From contig NZ_KB900609.1 in NCBI RefSeq assembly GCF_000379105.1, positions 3,962,802 through 4,026,801 of the forward strand: DNA of 64,000 bases, read 5' to 3'. A model generated the notes under the pieces. It saw only the letters and a program-made list of their open reading frames with translations. It was not told the origin of the DNA and searched no databases. Each line of letters opens with the position of its first letter. The first letter of the stretch is position 1. Source of the DNA: Methylobacterium sp. WSM2598 (GTDB lineage: Bacteria; Pseudomonadota; Alphaproteobacteria; Rhizobiales; Beijerinckiaceae). The position numbers were made by a program, and so were the translations under genes. Positions 45,096-53,655 of the stretch are shown here, in pieces.

Positions 45096-46439
45096 GTGCA
45101 GACGAACTTCACCCCCGCGCAGCTCGCCGATCCGGCCATGGCGGCCTCGGAGAAAATCCTGCGCACCTGCGTGCATTGCGGATTCTGCACCGCCACCTGC
45201 CCGACCTACCTGCTCCTCGGCGACGAGCTCGACTCGCCGCGCGGGCGGATCTACCTGATCAAGGACATGCTGGAGGGCGGCAAGCCGGCGCCGCCCGAAG
45301 TGGTCAAGCACGTCGACCGCTGCCTCTCCTGCCTGTCCTGCATGACCACCTGCCCGTCCGGCGTGCATTACATGCACCTCGTCGACCACGCCCGGTCCTA
45401 CATCGAGCGGACCTACGCCCGCCCGGCGGCCGACCGCTGGCTGCGCGCCCTGCTGGCCGCTTTGCTGCCCTATCCGCACCGCTTCCGCCTCGCCCTTCTC
45501 GCCGCCACCCTGGGCAAGCCCTTCCGGCGCCTGGTCGCCGGGCTGCCGCGGGTGGGCAGCCGGCTCTCCGCCATGCTCGACCTCGCGCCCGCCGCGCTGC
45601 CGGGCCGGGGCGCGGGCGACCGGCCGGGCCTGTTCCCGCCGGCGGGACCGCGCCGGGGCCGGGTCGCGCTCCTGCGCGGCTGCGCCCAGTCGGTGCTGCG
45701 GCCGGACTTCAACGAGGCGGCGATCCGGCTCCTCAACCGCCACGGGATCGAGGTGGTGCAGGCGAAGGGCGAGGGCTGCTGCGGGGCGCTCACCCACCAC
45801 ATGGGCCGGGAGGATTCCTCCCACGCGCTCGCCCGGCGCACGATCGACGCCTGGATCGCCGAGATGGACGGGCCGGGCCTCGACGCGATCGTGGTCACCA
45901 CCTCGGGCTGCGGCACGACGATCAAGGATTACGGCTTCATGTTCCGGGACGACCCGGCCTATGCCGAGAAGGCGCGGCGCGTCTCCGCCCTGGCCAAGGA
46001 CGTCACCGAGTACGTCGCCGCGATCGGGCTGCGGGAGCCGTCGGTCGAGACCGACCTCGTCGTGGCCTACCACTCGGCCTGCTCGATGCAGCACGGCCAG
46101 GGCATCCGCACCGAGCCGAAGGCCCTGCTCAAGCGGGCGGGCTTCACCGTGAAGGACGTGCCGGAGGGCCACATCTGCTGCGGCTCGGCCGGCACCTACA
46201 ACCTTCTGCAACCCGAACTCGCCGGCGCCCTGCGCGCCCGCAAGGTCGCCAACATCGAGCGGGTGGCGCCGGACCTGATCGCGACCGGCAATATCGGCTG
46301 CGCCACCCAGATCGGGAAGGGCACCGCCATCCCGATCGTCCACACGGTGGAACTGCTCGACTGGGCGACCGGCGGCCCGCGCCCGGCCGCCCTCGACGGG
46401 CTGCCCGACCGGGCGCCCCTCCCCGCGGCGGCGGAGTAG
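45096..46439 (+). CDS. glcF: Glycolate oxidase iron-sulfur subunit GlcF
   Basis: 447 residues from GTG 45096. Two 4Fe-4S motifs near the N-terminus, C-V-H-C-G-F-C-T-A-T-C-P and C-L-S-C-L-S-C-M-T-T-C-P, are followed by two CCG-type domains (L-L-R-G-C-A-Q-S, G-C-C-G-A-L-T-H-H, then C-S-M-Q-H-G-Q, I-C-C-G-S-A-G-T-Y-N). These bind further clusters that take electrons from the flavin subunits GlcD and GlcE and pass them to the respiratory chain. glcE lies upstream, but three unrelated genes intervene. Confidence 0.97.
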   Translation: MQTNFTPAQLADPAMAASEKILRTCVHCGFCTATCPTYLLLGDELDSPRGRIYLIKDMLEGGKPAPPEVVKHVDRCLSCLSCMTTCPSGVHYMHLVDHARSYIERTYARPAADRWLRALLAALLPYPHRFRLALLAATLGKPFRRLVAGLPRVGSRLSAMLDLAPAALPGRGAGDRPGLFPPAGPRRGRVALLRGCAQSVLRPDFNEAAIRLLNRHGIEVVQAKGEGCCGALTHHMGREDSSHALARRTIDAWIAEMDGPGLDAIVVTTSGCGTTIKDYGFMFRDDPAYAEKARRVSALAKDVTEYVAAIGLREPSVETDLVVAYHSACSMQHGQGIRTEPKALLKRAGFTVKDVPEGHICCGSAGTYNLLQPELAGALRARKVANIERVAPDLIATGNIGCATQIGKGTAIPIVHTVELLDWATGGPRPAALDGLPDRAPLPAAAE

Positions 46440-46442
46440 GGC

Positions 46443-47648
46443 TCAGCCGCGCGGCTGGCCGATCGCGGCGAGGAGGTCGGTGAACCAGGGGGTGGCGGGG
46501 TCGAAGGCCTTGCCCCCCCGGATGCGCGGGAACTCGATCGCCCGCAGGCGCCCCTCGTGCTCCTCGTCGTGGCCGATCACCCCGGACACGCCCGCGAGCG
46601 CGCTCTCGACCGCGAGGTCGACCATGCCCTGGATCAGGTTGAGGTCGTCGGCGTTGGGCGCGGCCGAGCGGGCGAAGTGGCCGGATTTCTGGACCAGCGT
46701 CTTCTCGACCCCGAGGCGGGGGCCGAAGCGATCGGCGAACCACTGGCCGACATTCACCGTGTCGATCTTGACGTGCCCGAAGGCGTCGCGGCCGAGGACC
46801 TCGCCGCGCCCCTCGATCTCGGCCACGATCGCGTCGAGGCAGGCGCCCTCGCTGACGAAGAGCGTCGCGCAATCCTTCCGGGCGAGGCGCGCGCGCAGGC
46901 GCTCCGCCTCGGCGTCGAGGTCGATCGGCGTCTCGGGCAGGTAGACCGCGTCGATGTCCTTGTGGGCGGGGCCGAGGTTGAAGTCCGGCAGCAAGATCTG
47001 GCGCGCGAGGCGCGCCCGATAGGCCCGGGCGGTGGCGGCGGCGAGCCAGCCGCAATTGCGGCCCATCACCTCGTGGACGAGGAGCATGCGCGGGTTGGCG
47101 CTCTGCTCGTTGACGACGTTCTCGAAGAAGACCGCGCCCTGCTCGGCGGCCGTCCAGGCGCCGAGGGACTGGCGGATCGGCACCACGTCGTTGTCGATGG
47201 TCTTGGGCAGCCCGACCACCGTGAGCCGGTAGCCGTTCCGCTCCAGGTAGGCGGCGAGGTCGGCCGCGGTGGTGTTGGTGTCGTCGCCGCCGATCGTGTG
47301 CAGGATGGTGACGCCGTCGCGGGCGAGCCGCTCGGCCGCCGCCTTGAGCGGGTCCTCGCCCTCGCGCACGAGGCCGCGCTTCACGCAATCCTTGACGTTG
47401 GTGAGCTTGACGCGGCTGTTGCCGAGGGGCGAGCCGCCGTGGCGCAGCAGCGTGCGGGCCCGGTCCCGCACGGCGGGCGTGACCTCCAGCACCTCACCCT
47501 TGAGGAGGCCGTAATAGCCGCTGCGGTAGCCGATGATCTCGATCTCGGGGGCGAGGTCGGTGTAGCGGGCGATCAGCCCGCCGACCGCCGCCGAGAGGCA
47601 GGGCGCGAGTCCCCCCGCGGTGAGCATGGCGACCTTGGGAACGGTCAT
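46443..47648 (-). CDS. pfp: 6-phosphofructokinase, pyrophosphate-dependent type
   Basis: 401 residues. The nucleotide/phosphate loop reads T-I-G-G-D-D-T-N: Asp after G-G-D marks the PPi-using group, where ATP enzymes have Gly. The substrate loop P-K-T-I-D-N-D has the Lys also typical of PPi enzymes. M-G-R-N-C-G-W-L-A is the hexose-binding helix. It converts fructose 6-phosphate and PPi reversibly to the bisphosphate. The stop of glcF is only 3 bp from its own stop on the other strand. Confidence 0.93.
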   Translation of the reverse strand: MTVPKVAMLTAGGLAPCLSAAVGGLIARYTDLAPEIEIIGYRSGYYGLLKGEVLEVTPAVRDRARTLLRHGGSPLGNSRVKLTNVKDCVKRGLVREGEDPLKAAAERLARDGVTILHTIGGDDTNTTAADLAAYLERNGYRLTVVGLPKTIDNDVVPIRQSLGAWTAAEQGAVFFENVVNEQSANPRMLLVHEVMGRNCGWLAAATARAYRARLARQILLPDFNLGPAHKDIDAVYLPETPIDLDAEAERLRARLARKDCATLFVSEGACLDAIVAEIEGRGEVLGRDAFGHVKIDTVNVGQWFADRFGPRLGVEKTLVQKSGHFARSAAPNADDLNLIQGMVDLAVESALAGVSGVIGHDEEHEGRLRAIEFPRIRGGKAFDPATPWFTDLLAAIGQPRG

Positions 47649-47669
47649 GGCGCGGCTCCGCGTCGGGTG

Positions 47670-47766
47670 CCGCCGGAGCAGGATCGCGCGGGGCCATCCT
47701 GCTCGGCGACCTCGTTGCGCATCATTCCCGCCGACCGCTGGCCGCGTCGGCGCGTGATGCCCAGGG
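47670..47766. repeat. Diverged family A repeat
   Basis: GAGCAGGATCGCGCGGGGCC...CATCCTGCTC forms the hairpin part, followed by CGTTGCGCATCATTCCCGCC and GCGTGATGCCC. It is a looser copy of the element at 41213-41300, in the gap between pfp and fabI. Confidence 0.6.
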
Positions 47767-47821
47767 CCGCGATACTGGCCTCAGGGGCGGCGCGCGCCAA
47801 GCCCCGAAAGCACCGCCCGCG

Positions 47822-48682
47822 TCACTCCTTGCTCATGTCCGGGGCCTCGGGATTCTTCATCCCGACGACGTGGTAGCCCGCATCGACGTGCAGGATCTCG
47901 CCGGTCATGCCGCGGGACATGTCGGAGACGAGGTAGGCGGCGGTCTCGCCGACCTCGTCGATCGTCACGGTCCGGCGCAGGGGCGCGTTGTACTCGTTCC
48001 ACTTCAGGATGTAGCGGAAGTCGCCGATCCCGGAGGCGGCCAGCGTCTTGATCGGCCCGGCCGAGATCGCGTTCACGCGGATCTTCGAGGGGCCGAGATC
48101 GGCCGCGAGGTAGCGCACCGAGGCTTCGAGCGCCGCCTTGGCGACGCCCATCACGTTGTAGTGGGGCATCCACTTCTCGGCGCCGTAATAGGTCAGGGTC
48201 AGGAGCGAGCCGCCCTGCGGCATCAGCTTCTCGGCCCGCTGCGCGATCGCCGTGAACGAGTAGCAGGAGATCAGGAGCGACTTGGAGAAGTTCGCCTCGC
48301 TGGTGTCGACGTAGCGGCCGGTCAGCTCGTCCTTGTCCGAGAAGGCGATGCAGTGCACGACGAAGTCGAGGCTGCCGCCGAAGTGGCGGCCGGCGGCGTC
48401 GAAGACCGCGTCGATCGAGCCCGGATCGGTGACGTCGCAATGGCCGACCACCGCCGCGTCGAGTTCCTTGGCGAGCGGCTCGACCCGCTTCTTGAGCGCC
48501 TCGCCCTGGTACGTGAAGGCGAGGTCCGCCCCGTGCAGGCGGGCGCTGCGCGCGATGCCCCAGGCGATCGAGCGGTTGTTCGCCACCCCGAGCACGAGGC
48601 CCCGCTTGCCGGCGAGCAGCCCGGCCTTCGGGCTCGCGGCCTGCTCGTCATCCTGGACCTCAGCCCGGTTCGAATCCGCCAT
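47822..48682 (-). CDS. fabI: Enoyl-[acyl-carrier-protein] reductase FabI (NADH)
   Basis: 286 residues. FabI-type variant of the SDR fold: G-K-R-G-L-V-L-G-V-A-N-N-R-S-I-A-W-G, then L-T-Y-Y-G-A-E-K, and the catalytic Y-x6-K in Y-N-V-M-G-V-A-K. It performs the last reduction of each fatty-acid elongation round. The N-terminal 20 residues (M-A-D-S-N-R-A-E-V-Q-D-D-E) are an extra hydrophilic extension, so a later start is possible. In the same direction as pfp but separated by a repeat. Confidence 0.96.
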   Translation of the reverse strand: MADSNRAEVQDDEQAASPKAGLLAGKRGLVLGVANNRSIAWGIARSARLHGADLAFTYQGEALKKRVEPLAKELDAAVVGHCDVTDPGSIDAVFDAAGRHFGGSLDFVVHCIAFSDKDELTGRYVDTSEANFSKSLLISCYSFTAIAQRAEKLMPQGGSLLTLTYYGAEKWMPHYNVMGVAKAALEASVRYLAADLGPSKIRVNAISAGPIKTLAASGIGDFRYILKWNEYNAPLRRTVTIDEVGETAAYLVSDMSRGMTGEILHVDAGYHVVGMKNPEAPDMSKE

Positions 48683-48790
48683 GGTTCACCAACGCCTGCT
48701 GCCGCGGGACGGCCCGCGGGGCCGTGAAGCGCGAGGCCGAAGCCTTCGCTCGGCATCCTTAGCCGACGCCCGCGGGCGACGGAAGTCCGT

Positions 48791-48856
48791 GCGACCGGCC
48801 CGGCCTCAGTCCGGCCGGGGGCGGCGACCGGCCCGGCCTCGGTCCGGCCGGGGACG
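48791..48856. repeat. 33-bp direct repeat, two copies
   Basis: Two adjacent copies of GCGACCGGCCCGGCCTCAGT-CCGGCCGGGGGCG, each able to fold into a hairpin. They lie in the 334-bp divergent gap between fabI and the 87-residue gene; the remaining gap shows a short AT-rich patch near 48920 suited to a promoter and no gene. Confidence 0.85.
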
Positions 48857-49016
48857 GCGGCCGCCCGGCGCCCCTGCGTCGGAAGGCGGATTGCCCCGAT
48901 CGCCCGCGCAGGCTACGCAGGTGTTAATAAAGGATTGATGACGGCAAGAGCGGGCACCGGGCGTGTCCGCCGGCGTTGTCCCTCAACAAGAGCAAACCAG
49001 TGGAGGAACGCGCGTC

Positions 49017-49280
49017 ATGAGCGGGTATTGGTTCTGCGAGACGCCGCAGGGCGAGTTCCGAATTGCCCTGACCCGCTGGGCCGGGCGCGACCGCGTCGTG
49101 CTGTTCTACGAGCGCGAGCCGCTCGGCTGCTACGACAGCGCGGAACTCGCCCTCGACCGGCTGATCCACGGCGAGACCTACACGCCGTCCTGCGGGCTCG
49201 ACCTGCGCCACCTCCCCCTGCCGACCACGCTGTCGGACTGGGTCTTCGCCGCCGACGCGAAGACCTGCGCGAAGACCTGA
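49017..49280 (+). CDS. Conserved-looking small protein, 87 residues
   Basis: ATG 49017 has GGAGG about 11 nt upstream. The sequence M-S-G-Y-W-F-C-E-T-P-Q-G-E-F-R-I-A-L, then R-V-V-L-F-Y-E-R-E-P-L-G-C-Y-D and S-A-E-L-A-L-D-R-L looks like a compact alpha/beta cytosolic protein with good codon bias. I do not recognise the family. It is followed by two similar-sized hypotheticals on both strands. Confidence 0.75.
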   Translation: MSGYWFCETPQGEFRIALTRWAGRDRVVLFYEREPLGCYDSAELALDRLIHGETYTPSCGLDLRHLPLPTTLSDWVFAADAKTCAKT

Positions 49281-49327
49281 CGGGCGCCGCACCGGGCCGC
49301 GCTCCGGCCCGGCACCGGCGTGGCGCC

Positions 49328-49561
49328 TCAGCGGCCCGAGCGCACCAGCCGGGTGATGGCGAGCGGCGGCCGGCCGGACTTCTCCGCGATCTCGCGGTCC
49401 TGCTCCTCGATGACCTGCTTGGCCGGCGCGTCGCCGTCGAGGCCGTTCAGGACGGAGCGGGGCACGCGGCGGTTGGAGCGTCGCGAGCCGTCCTCGTAAT
49501 AGACGTCGAACAGGACGTAACCGGTATCCTGCGGTTTCGGCTTCTGCTTGGAACGCAACAT
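49328..49561 (-). CDS. Small basic hypothetical protein, 77 residues
   Basis: From ATG 49561 (M-L-R-S-K-Q-K-P-K-P). It contains T-G-Y-V-L-F-D-V-Y-Y-E-D-G-S, then R-R-S-N-R-R-V-P and E-E-Q-D-R-E-I-A-E-K-S-G-R-P-P, a pattern I have seen in rhizobial hypothetical proteins without a known role. No signal peptide. An upstream in-frame start would add 12 unlikely residues. The 406-bp gap to the next gene (49562-49967) shows nothing supportable. Confidence 0.7.
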   Translation of the reverse strand: MLRSKQKPKPQDTGYVLFDVYYEDGSRRSNRRVPRSVLNGLDGDAPAKQVIEEQDREIAEKSGRPPLAITRLVRSGR

Positions 49562-49967
49562 GGACGGGTCTCTCGTGCTGTGCCGCGCGGGCCGCACCGA
49601 GGCGGGACCGCGAGCGGTCCCGGACGCACCGCGTCCGGTCTGGGCGATGTGGAACGGTCAGGCCTGCCGCGGCCTCGACGCGCCGGGCGGCGCGGGGCGA
49701 CGGGCCGGCGCGCGGGGCGGTGACCTTCTACATGGCGCGCCGCAGCCCGGAATTCCAGCCGCCGCGCGGCGTGCCAGGGTTGCGCGGGCCTCGCCCCTCC
49801 CGGCCCGCCCTGTCGCCCGGACGCCACAGCTGTGTCGCGCCCGCGCCGATGCGCGGCTTTGCGCCGCGCGCGTTAACCCATTCGCAATTCCTCGCTGGCC
49901 CGGGCCCCGGCCCGCTCCTATGACTCGAGGACCCCGAGGCCGCACCGAATCGCTGAATCGCCCGCCG

Positions 49968-50231
49968 ATGCCGAATTTCGAGACCTTCCTTCCCCCGGAG
50001 CCCTCCGACCAGGAGGACAAGCGCACCGCCCTGACCTACGTGTCGCAGGCGTTCGCCGAGGGCTGCCTCGATGGAATCGACGGGGATTGCATGGCCCAGG
50101 CCGCGCTCTTCGCCGCCTTCCAGGAGCTGGTGCAGACCTACGGCGAGGAGGCGACCGCCCGCTTCGCCGAGGGCTTCCCCGAGCGCATCCGCAACGGCGC
50201 CTACACGGTCAATCCCCCTCGCCACCATTGA
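49968..50231 (+). CDS. Small acidic hypothetical protein, 87 residues
   Basis: From ATG 49968 (M-P-N-F-E-T-F-L-P-P-E-P-S-D-Q-E-D-K). Helical region A-L-T-Y-V-S-Q-A-F-A-E-G-C-L-D-G-I-D-G-D-C, then A-A-F-Q-E-L-V and F-A-E-G-F-P-E-R-I. It is soluble and ends 10 bp before ybaK, so they are probably co-transcribed. Function unknown. Confidence 0.72.
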   Translation: MPNFETFLPPEPSDQEDKRTALTYVSQAFAEGCLDGIDGDCMAQAALFAAFQELVQTYGEEATARFAEGFPERIRNGAYTVNPPRHH

Positions 50232-50241
50232 GGCGGCAGCG

Positions 50242-50712
50242 ATGAGCCTCGACTCCGTGCGGGCGTTCCTCGCCGCGCGCGCGCCCGACCTCGCGGTCAT
50301 CGAGACGCGCGCGAGCTCCGCCACGGTGGCGCTCGCGGCCGACGCGCACGGCGTCGCGCCCGGGCAGATCGCCAAGACCCTGTCGCTGCGGGTGGGCGAG
50401 CGCGTCCTGCTGGTCGTGACCCGGGGCGATGCCCGGCTCGACAACCGCAAGATGAAGGACGCCTTCGGCGGGCGGGCGCGCATGCTCGACGCCGAGGAGA
50501 CCGAGCGGGTGACGAGCCACCCGGTCGGCGGCGTCTGCCCCTTCGGCCTGCCGGCGCCGCTGCCGGTCTATTGCGACGTGTCGCTGCGCGCCTTCGCGGA
50601 GGTGATCCCGGCCGGCGGCTCCACCCACAGCTCCGTGCGGCTGCCGCCGGAGCGGATGGCCGACCTCGTCGGCGCCGCCTGGGTGGATGTGTGCCAGCCC
50701 GTGGAGGGGTGA
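50242..50712 (+). CDS. YbaK/EbsC-type aminoacyl-tRNA deacylase
   Basis: 156 residues from ATG 50242. Family motifs: the conserved Lys in G-Q-I-A-K-T-L-S-L, then K-M-K-D-A-F-G-G, V-G-G-V-C-P-F-G-L and G-S-T-H-S-S-V-R-L near the end. Members of this family hydrolyse mischarged tRNAs such as Cys-tRNA(Pro). Substrate preference cannot be read here. It is preceded by the small acidic protein gene. Confidence 0.93.
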   Translation: MSLDSVRAFLAARAPDLAVIETRASSATVALAADAHGVAPGQIAKTLSLRVGERVLLVVTRGDARLDNRKMKDAFGGRARMLDAEETERVTSHPVGGVCPFGLPAPLPVYCDVSLRAFAEVIPAGGSTHSSVRLPPERMADLVGAAWVDVCQPVEG

Positions 50713-50745
50713 GGCGCGCGGCGGCGCCCCGCACCGGCCGGCGCC

Positions 50746-51579
50746 CTACCCCGCCCCCGGAACCTCGAAACTGGCGAAGGCCGGCCGCTCGACCCGCAGT
50801 GCCAGCCCGCCCGCCTCGATCGCCTCGCCGGCCGCGACGGCGTCGGCGAGCCGGTCGAGGCGCAGGAGCGCGAGGCCCCGCGCGCCCGCGGCGCCGCCGG
50901 TCTGGCCGAGGGCCCGCGCCCCCGCCGTGACGGCCGTGCCGGGCGCCGCCGCCCGGGCGCCCGCATAGGCCACCGGGACGACCCGGGTCCGGGCCGTGCC
51001 GCGATGCTGCATGCGCGACACCACCTCCTGGCCGACGTAGCAGCCCTTGCGGAAATCGACGCCGCCGAGCTGGTCCATCAGCGCCTCGTGCGGGAAAGCG
51101 TCGCCGAGGGCGAAGTCGGCGCCCCCCTCCGGCACGCCGAGCCCGATCCGGTGGGCGGCGTAATCCTCCGCGGTCGCGTCCGGGGCCGGGCCCTCGCCCT
51201 CCCCGGCATGGCGCCGCCAGCCGAGGGCGGGCAGGCGCCCGTCGCGCAGCCACGCGCCCGCCGGCGGCCCGCCCCAGGCCGCCAGGACCCGCAGCGGCGC
51301 CTCCGCGAAGGCGACCTTGGCCCGCAGCCGATACAGGGTCAGGCGCCGGGTGAGGTCCGGCAGCAGCGCCCGCGCGACGTCGAGGGCGAAACCCTCCGCC
51401 GCGCGGCTGATCAGGAAGTCGACCAGGACCTTGCCCTGGGGGGTGAGCAGCGCCCCCAGCCGCGCCTCGCCTAGCGGCAGGGTCTCGACGTTGCAGGTCA
51501 CGAGCCCCTGGAGGAATCCCGGCGCATCGTCGCCGGCCACGCTCAGCACGGCGCGGTCCGGCAGGAGGGCGATCGGCAT
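50746..51579 (-). CDS. ygfZ: Folate-binding YgfZ-type protein (iron-sulfur cluster maintenance)
   Basis: 277 residues with the GcvT-like fold. The signature K-G-C-Y-V-G-Q-E near residue 190 contains the conserved cysteine of YgfZ, and the N-terminal G-D-D-A-P-G-F-L-Q-G-L-V-T-C-N-V fits the family. YgfZ uses folate to support repair or assembly of some iron-sulfur proteins. Divergent from the dihydroorotase-like gene, with 107 bp between starts. Confidence 0.93.
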   Translation of the reverse strand: MPIALLPDRAVLSVAGDDAPGFLQGLVTCNVETLPLGEARLGALLTPQGKVLVDFLISRAAEGFALDVARALLPDLTRRLTLYRLRAKVAFAEAPLRVLAAWGGPPAGAWLRDGRLPALGWRRHAGEGEGPAPDATAEDYAAHRIGLGVPEGGADFALGDAFPHEALMDQLGGVDFRKGCYVGQEVVSRMQHRGTARTRVVPVAYAGARAAAPGTAVTAGARALGQTGGAAGARGLALLRLDRLADAVAAGEAIEAGGLALRVERPAFASFEVPGAG

Positions 51580-51686
51580 CGGCAGGCGGTCCTTCTCGTC
51601 CGGGGCCCCGCTTGAACCTCCGGCGAGGCTGACATAAGCCGCCTCGGGGCCGCCCTCAATCGGCCTCGAGCCCGGAGACGGCCGCG

Positions 51687-53027
51687 ATGACCCAGAGCTT
51701 CGACCTGATCCTGCGCGGCGGCACGCTCGTCAACCACGACGGCGTCGGGCCGGGCGATCTCGGCATCCGGGCCGGGCGGGTCGCGGCCATCGGCGACCTC
51801 GCCACCGCGGCGGCCGGCGAGGTCCGGGACTGCACCGGCCTGCATCTCCTGCCGGGGGTGATCGACAGCCAGGTGCATTTCCGCGAGCCCGGGCTCGACC
51901 ACAAGGAGGATCTGGAGACCGGCTCGCGCGCCGCCGTGATGGGAGGCGTCACGACGGTGTTCGAGATGCCCAACACCAATCCCCAGACGACCGGCCCGGA
52001 GGCGCTCGCCGACAAGCTCCGCCGCGCCCATCACCGCATGCACTGCGACTTCGCCTTCTGGGTCGGGGGCACGCACGAGAACGCCGCCGAGGTGGCGGAG
52101 CTGGAGCGGCTGCCGGGAGCGGCGGGGATCAAGGTCTTCATCGGCTCCTCGACGGGCTCGCTCCTGGTCGAGGACGATGCGGGGATCACCGAGATCCTGA
52201 AGCGCATCCGCCGCCGCGCCGCCTTCCACGCCGAGGACGAGGCGATGCTGCGCGCCCGCAAGGGCCTGCGCGTGCCGGGCGACCCGTCCTCGCACCCGGT
52301 CTGGCGCTCGCCCGAGGCGGCGCTCACGGCGACGCAGCGCCTGGTGCGGATCGCCCGGGAGACCGGCGCGCGGATCCACATCCTGCACATCTCCACCGCC
52401 GAGGAGATGCGCTTCCTCGCCGCGCACAAGGACGTGGCGACCGTGGAGGTGACGCCCCACCACCTCACCCTGGACGGCGCGGAGGCCTATCCGCGCCTCG
52501 GCACGCTGGTGCAGATGAACCCGCCGGTGCGCGACGCCGCCCATCGCGACGGAATCTGGTGGGGTCTCTCCCAGGGCGTCGCGGACGTGCTCGGCTCCGA
52601 CCACGCCCCCCACACCCTGGAGGAGAAGGCCAAGCCCTACCCGGATTCCCCCTCCGGCATGACCGGGGTGCAGACGCTGGTGCCGATCATGCTCGACCAC
52701 GTGGCGGCGGGGCGCCTGAGCCTCGCGCGCTTCGTCGACCTGACGAGCGCGGGGCCGCAGCGCGCCTTCGGGCTCGCCCGCAAGGGCCGCCTCGCGGTCG
52801 GCTACGACGCGGACGTCACGGTGGTGGACCTGAAGCGCTGCGAGACGATCCGCAACGCCTGGATCGCCAGCCGCTGCGGCTGGACGCCCTACGACGGCAC
52901 GACGGTCACGGGCTGGCCGGTCGGCACGCTGGTGCGCGGCGCGACCGTGATGTGGGAGGGCAGCCTGGTGACGCCCGCTTCCGGCGAGGCGGCCCGGTTC
53001 GAGGAGGCTTTTCCGGCGCGCGCCTGA
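51687..53027 (+). CDS. Dihydroorotase-like amidohydrolase
   Basis: 446 residues of the cyclic-amidohydrolase fold. The family motif D-x-H-x-H-F-R-E-P-G reads D-S-Q-V-H-F-R-E-P-G, so the first metal His (residue 62) is Gln. The other motifs are intact: K-V-F-I-G-S-S-T-G with the Lys that is usually carboxylated, A-F-H-A-E-D-E, R-I-H-I-L-H-I-S, and S-D-H-A-P-H-T. It may be a mono-metal dihydroorotase or a non-catalytic partner of aspartate transcarbamoylase. No pyrB is adjacent, which leaves the biosynthetic role open. The Gln form may be common in alphaproteobacteria, but I cannot confirm this here. Confidence 0.85.
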   Translation: MTQSFDLILRGGTLVNHDGVGPGDLGIRAGRVAAIGDLATAAAGEVRDCTGLHLLPGVIDSQVHFREPGLDHKEDLETGSRAAVMGGVTTVFEMPNTNPQTTGPEALADKLRRAHHRMHCDFAFWVGGTHENAAEVAELERLPGAAGIKVFIGSSTGSLLVEDDAGITEILKRIRRRAAFHAEDEAMLRARKGLRVPGDPSSHPVWRSPEAALTATQRLVRIARETGARIHILHISTAEEMRFLAAHKDVATVEVTPHHLTLDGAEAYPRLGTLVQMNPPVRDAAHRDGIWWGLSQGVADVLGSDHAPHTLEEKAKPYPDSPSGMTGVQTLVPIMLDHVAAGRLSLARFVDLTSAGPQRAFGLARKGRLAVGYDADVTVVDLKRCETIRNAWIASRCGWTPYDGTTVTGWPVGTLVRGATVMWEGSLVTPASGEAARFEEAFPARA

Positions 53028-53163
53028 GGGGCCCGCGCCGGGAATGGACACGCAAGTCGATCGACCGGCCGCTGTCCTGCGCTGAGCCGTGGCGCGGCGC
53101 ACGCTCATCACCAAGTCTTTAGGCTCGTCCGATTAAGACTGATGGCGAGAGGATGGTCGCAGG

Positions 53164-53445
53164 ATGAGCCAGATCGAGGTCGAGGACGGGGTGCGCTTGA
53201 GCTTCCCGGGGCGCTGCGCCGAGTTCGGCGAGGGCGTGACCATCGGCCTCGTCGTCGCCCGCCTCGCCGCGGGCGCGACCGCCTTCACGCAGCGGGTGTC
53301 CCCCGAGACCCTGGTCCAGGTGCGGGACGTGGCCGCGCAGTTCGGCTACCGCGCCCGGGTGATCGAGGAATCGGCGCAGGGCTGCGACGTCGTCTTCGTC
53401 AGACCCTCGGGGCGGCCGGTGCTGCGCCTCGTCGGCGGGCCCTGA
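53164..53445 (+). CDS. Small hypothetical protein, 93 residues
   Basis: M-S-Q-I-E-V-E-D-G-V-R-L-S-F-P-G-R-C-A-E-F, then T-I-G-L-V-V-A-R-L-A-A-G and V-V-F-V-R-P-S-G-R-P. An alpha/beta protein without signal peptide and with good codon bias; I do not recognise the family. Its stop is followed directly by a double family B repeat. Confidence 0.72.
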   Translation: MSQIEVEDGVRLSFPGRCAEFGEGVTIGLVVARLAAGATAFTQRVSPETLVQVRDVAAQFGYRARVIEESAQGCDVVFVRPSGRPVLRLVGGP

Positions 53446-53655
53446 CTCATAGGACATCCGGTTGATTGCTTCGCCATGAGGATGTCGGCTTCGCTCAGGC
53501 GCCGCGCGGGCTTGGCATACGCCATCCGGTTGATGGCGTCGCCATCTCCGATTTCGGCCATGCGGCTGTCGGCGTCGCTCAGGCGCCGCGCTCAGGCGCC
53601 GCGCAGGCTCGTGATCCGGGATCCAGCTTCGATCAGGCGGATCCCGGATCACGCC
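53443..53655 (-). repeat. Double family B repeat (two units, inverted)
   Basis: Read on the minus strand: GGATCCCGGATCACGAGCCT, GCGCGGCGCCTGAGCGACGC, CGACAGCCGCATGGCCGAAA, GATGGCGACGCCATCAACCG. A second unit GCGCGGCGCCTGAGCGAAGC, CGACATCCTCATGGCGAAGC follows and ends at CCTATGAGTC. A short duplication of GCGCGGCGCCTGAGC lies inside the first unit. Confidence 0.9.
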
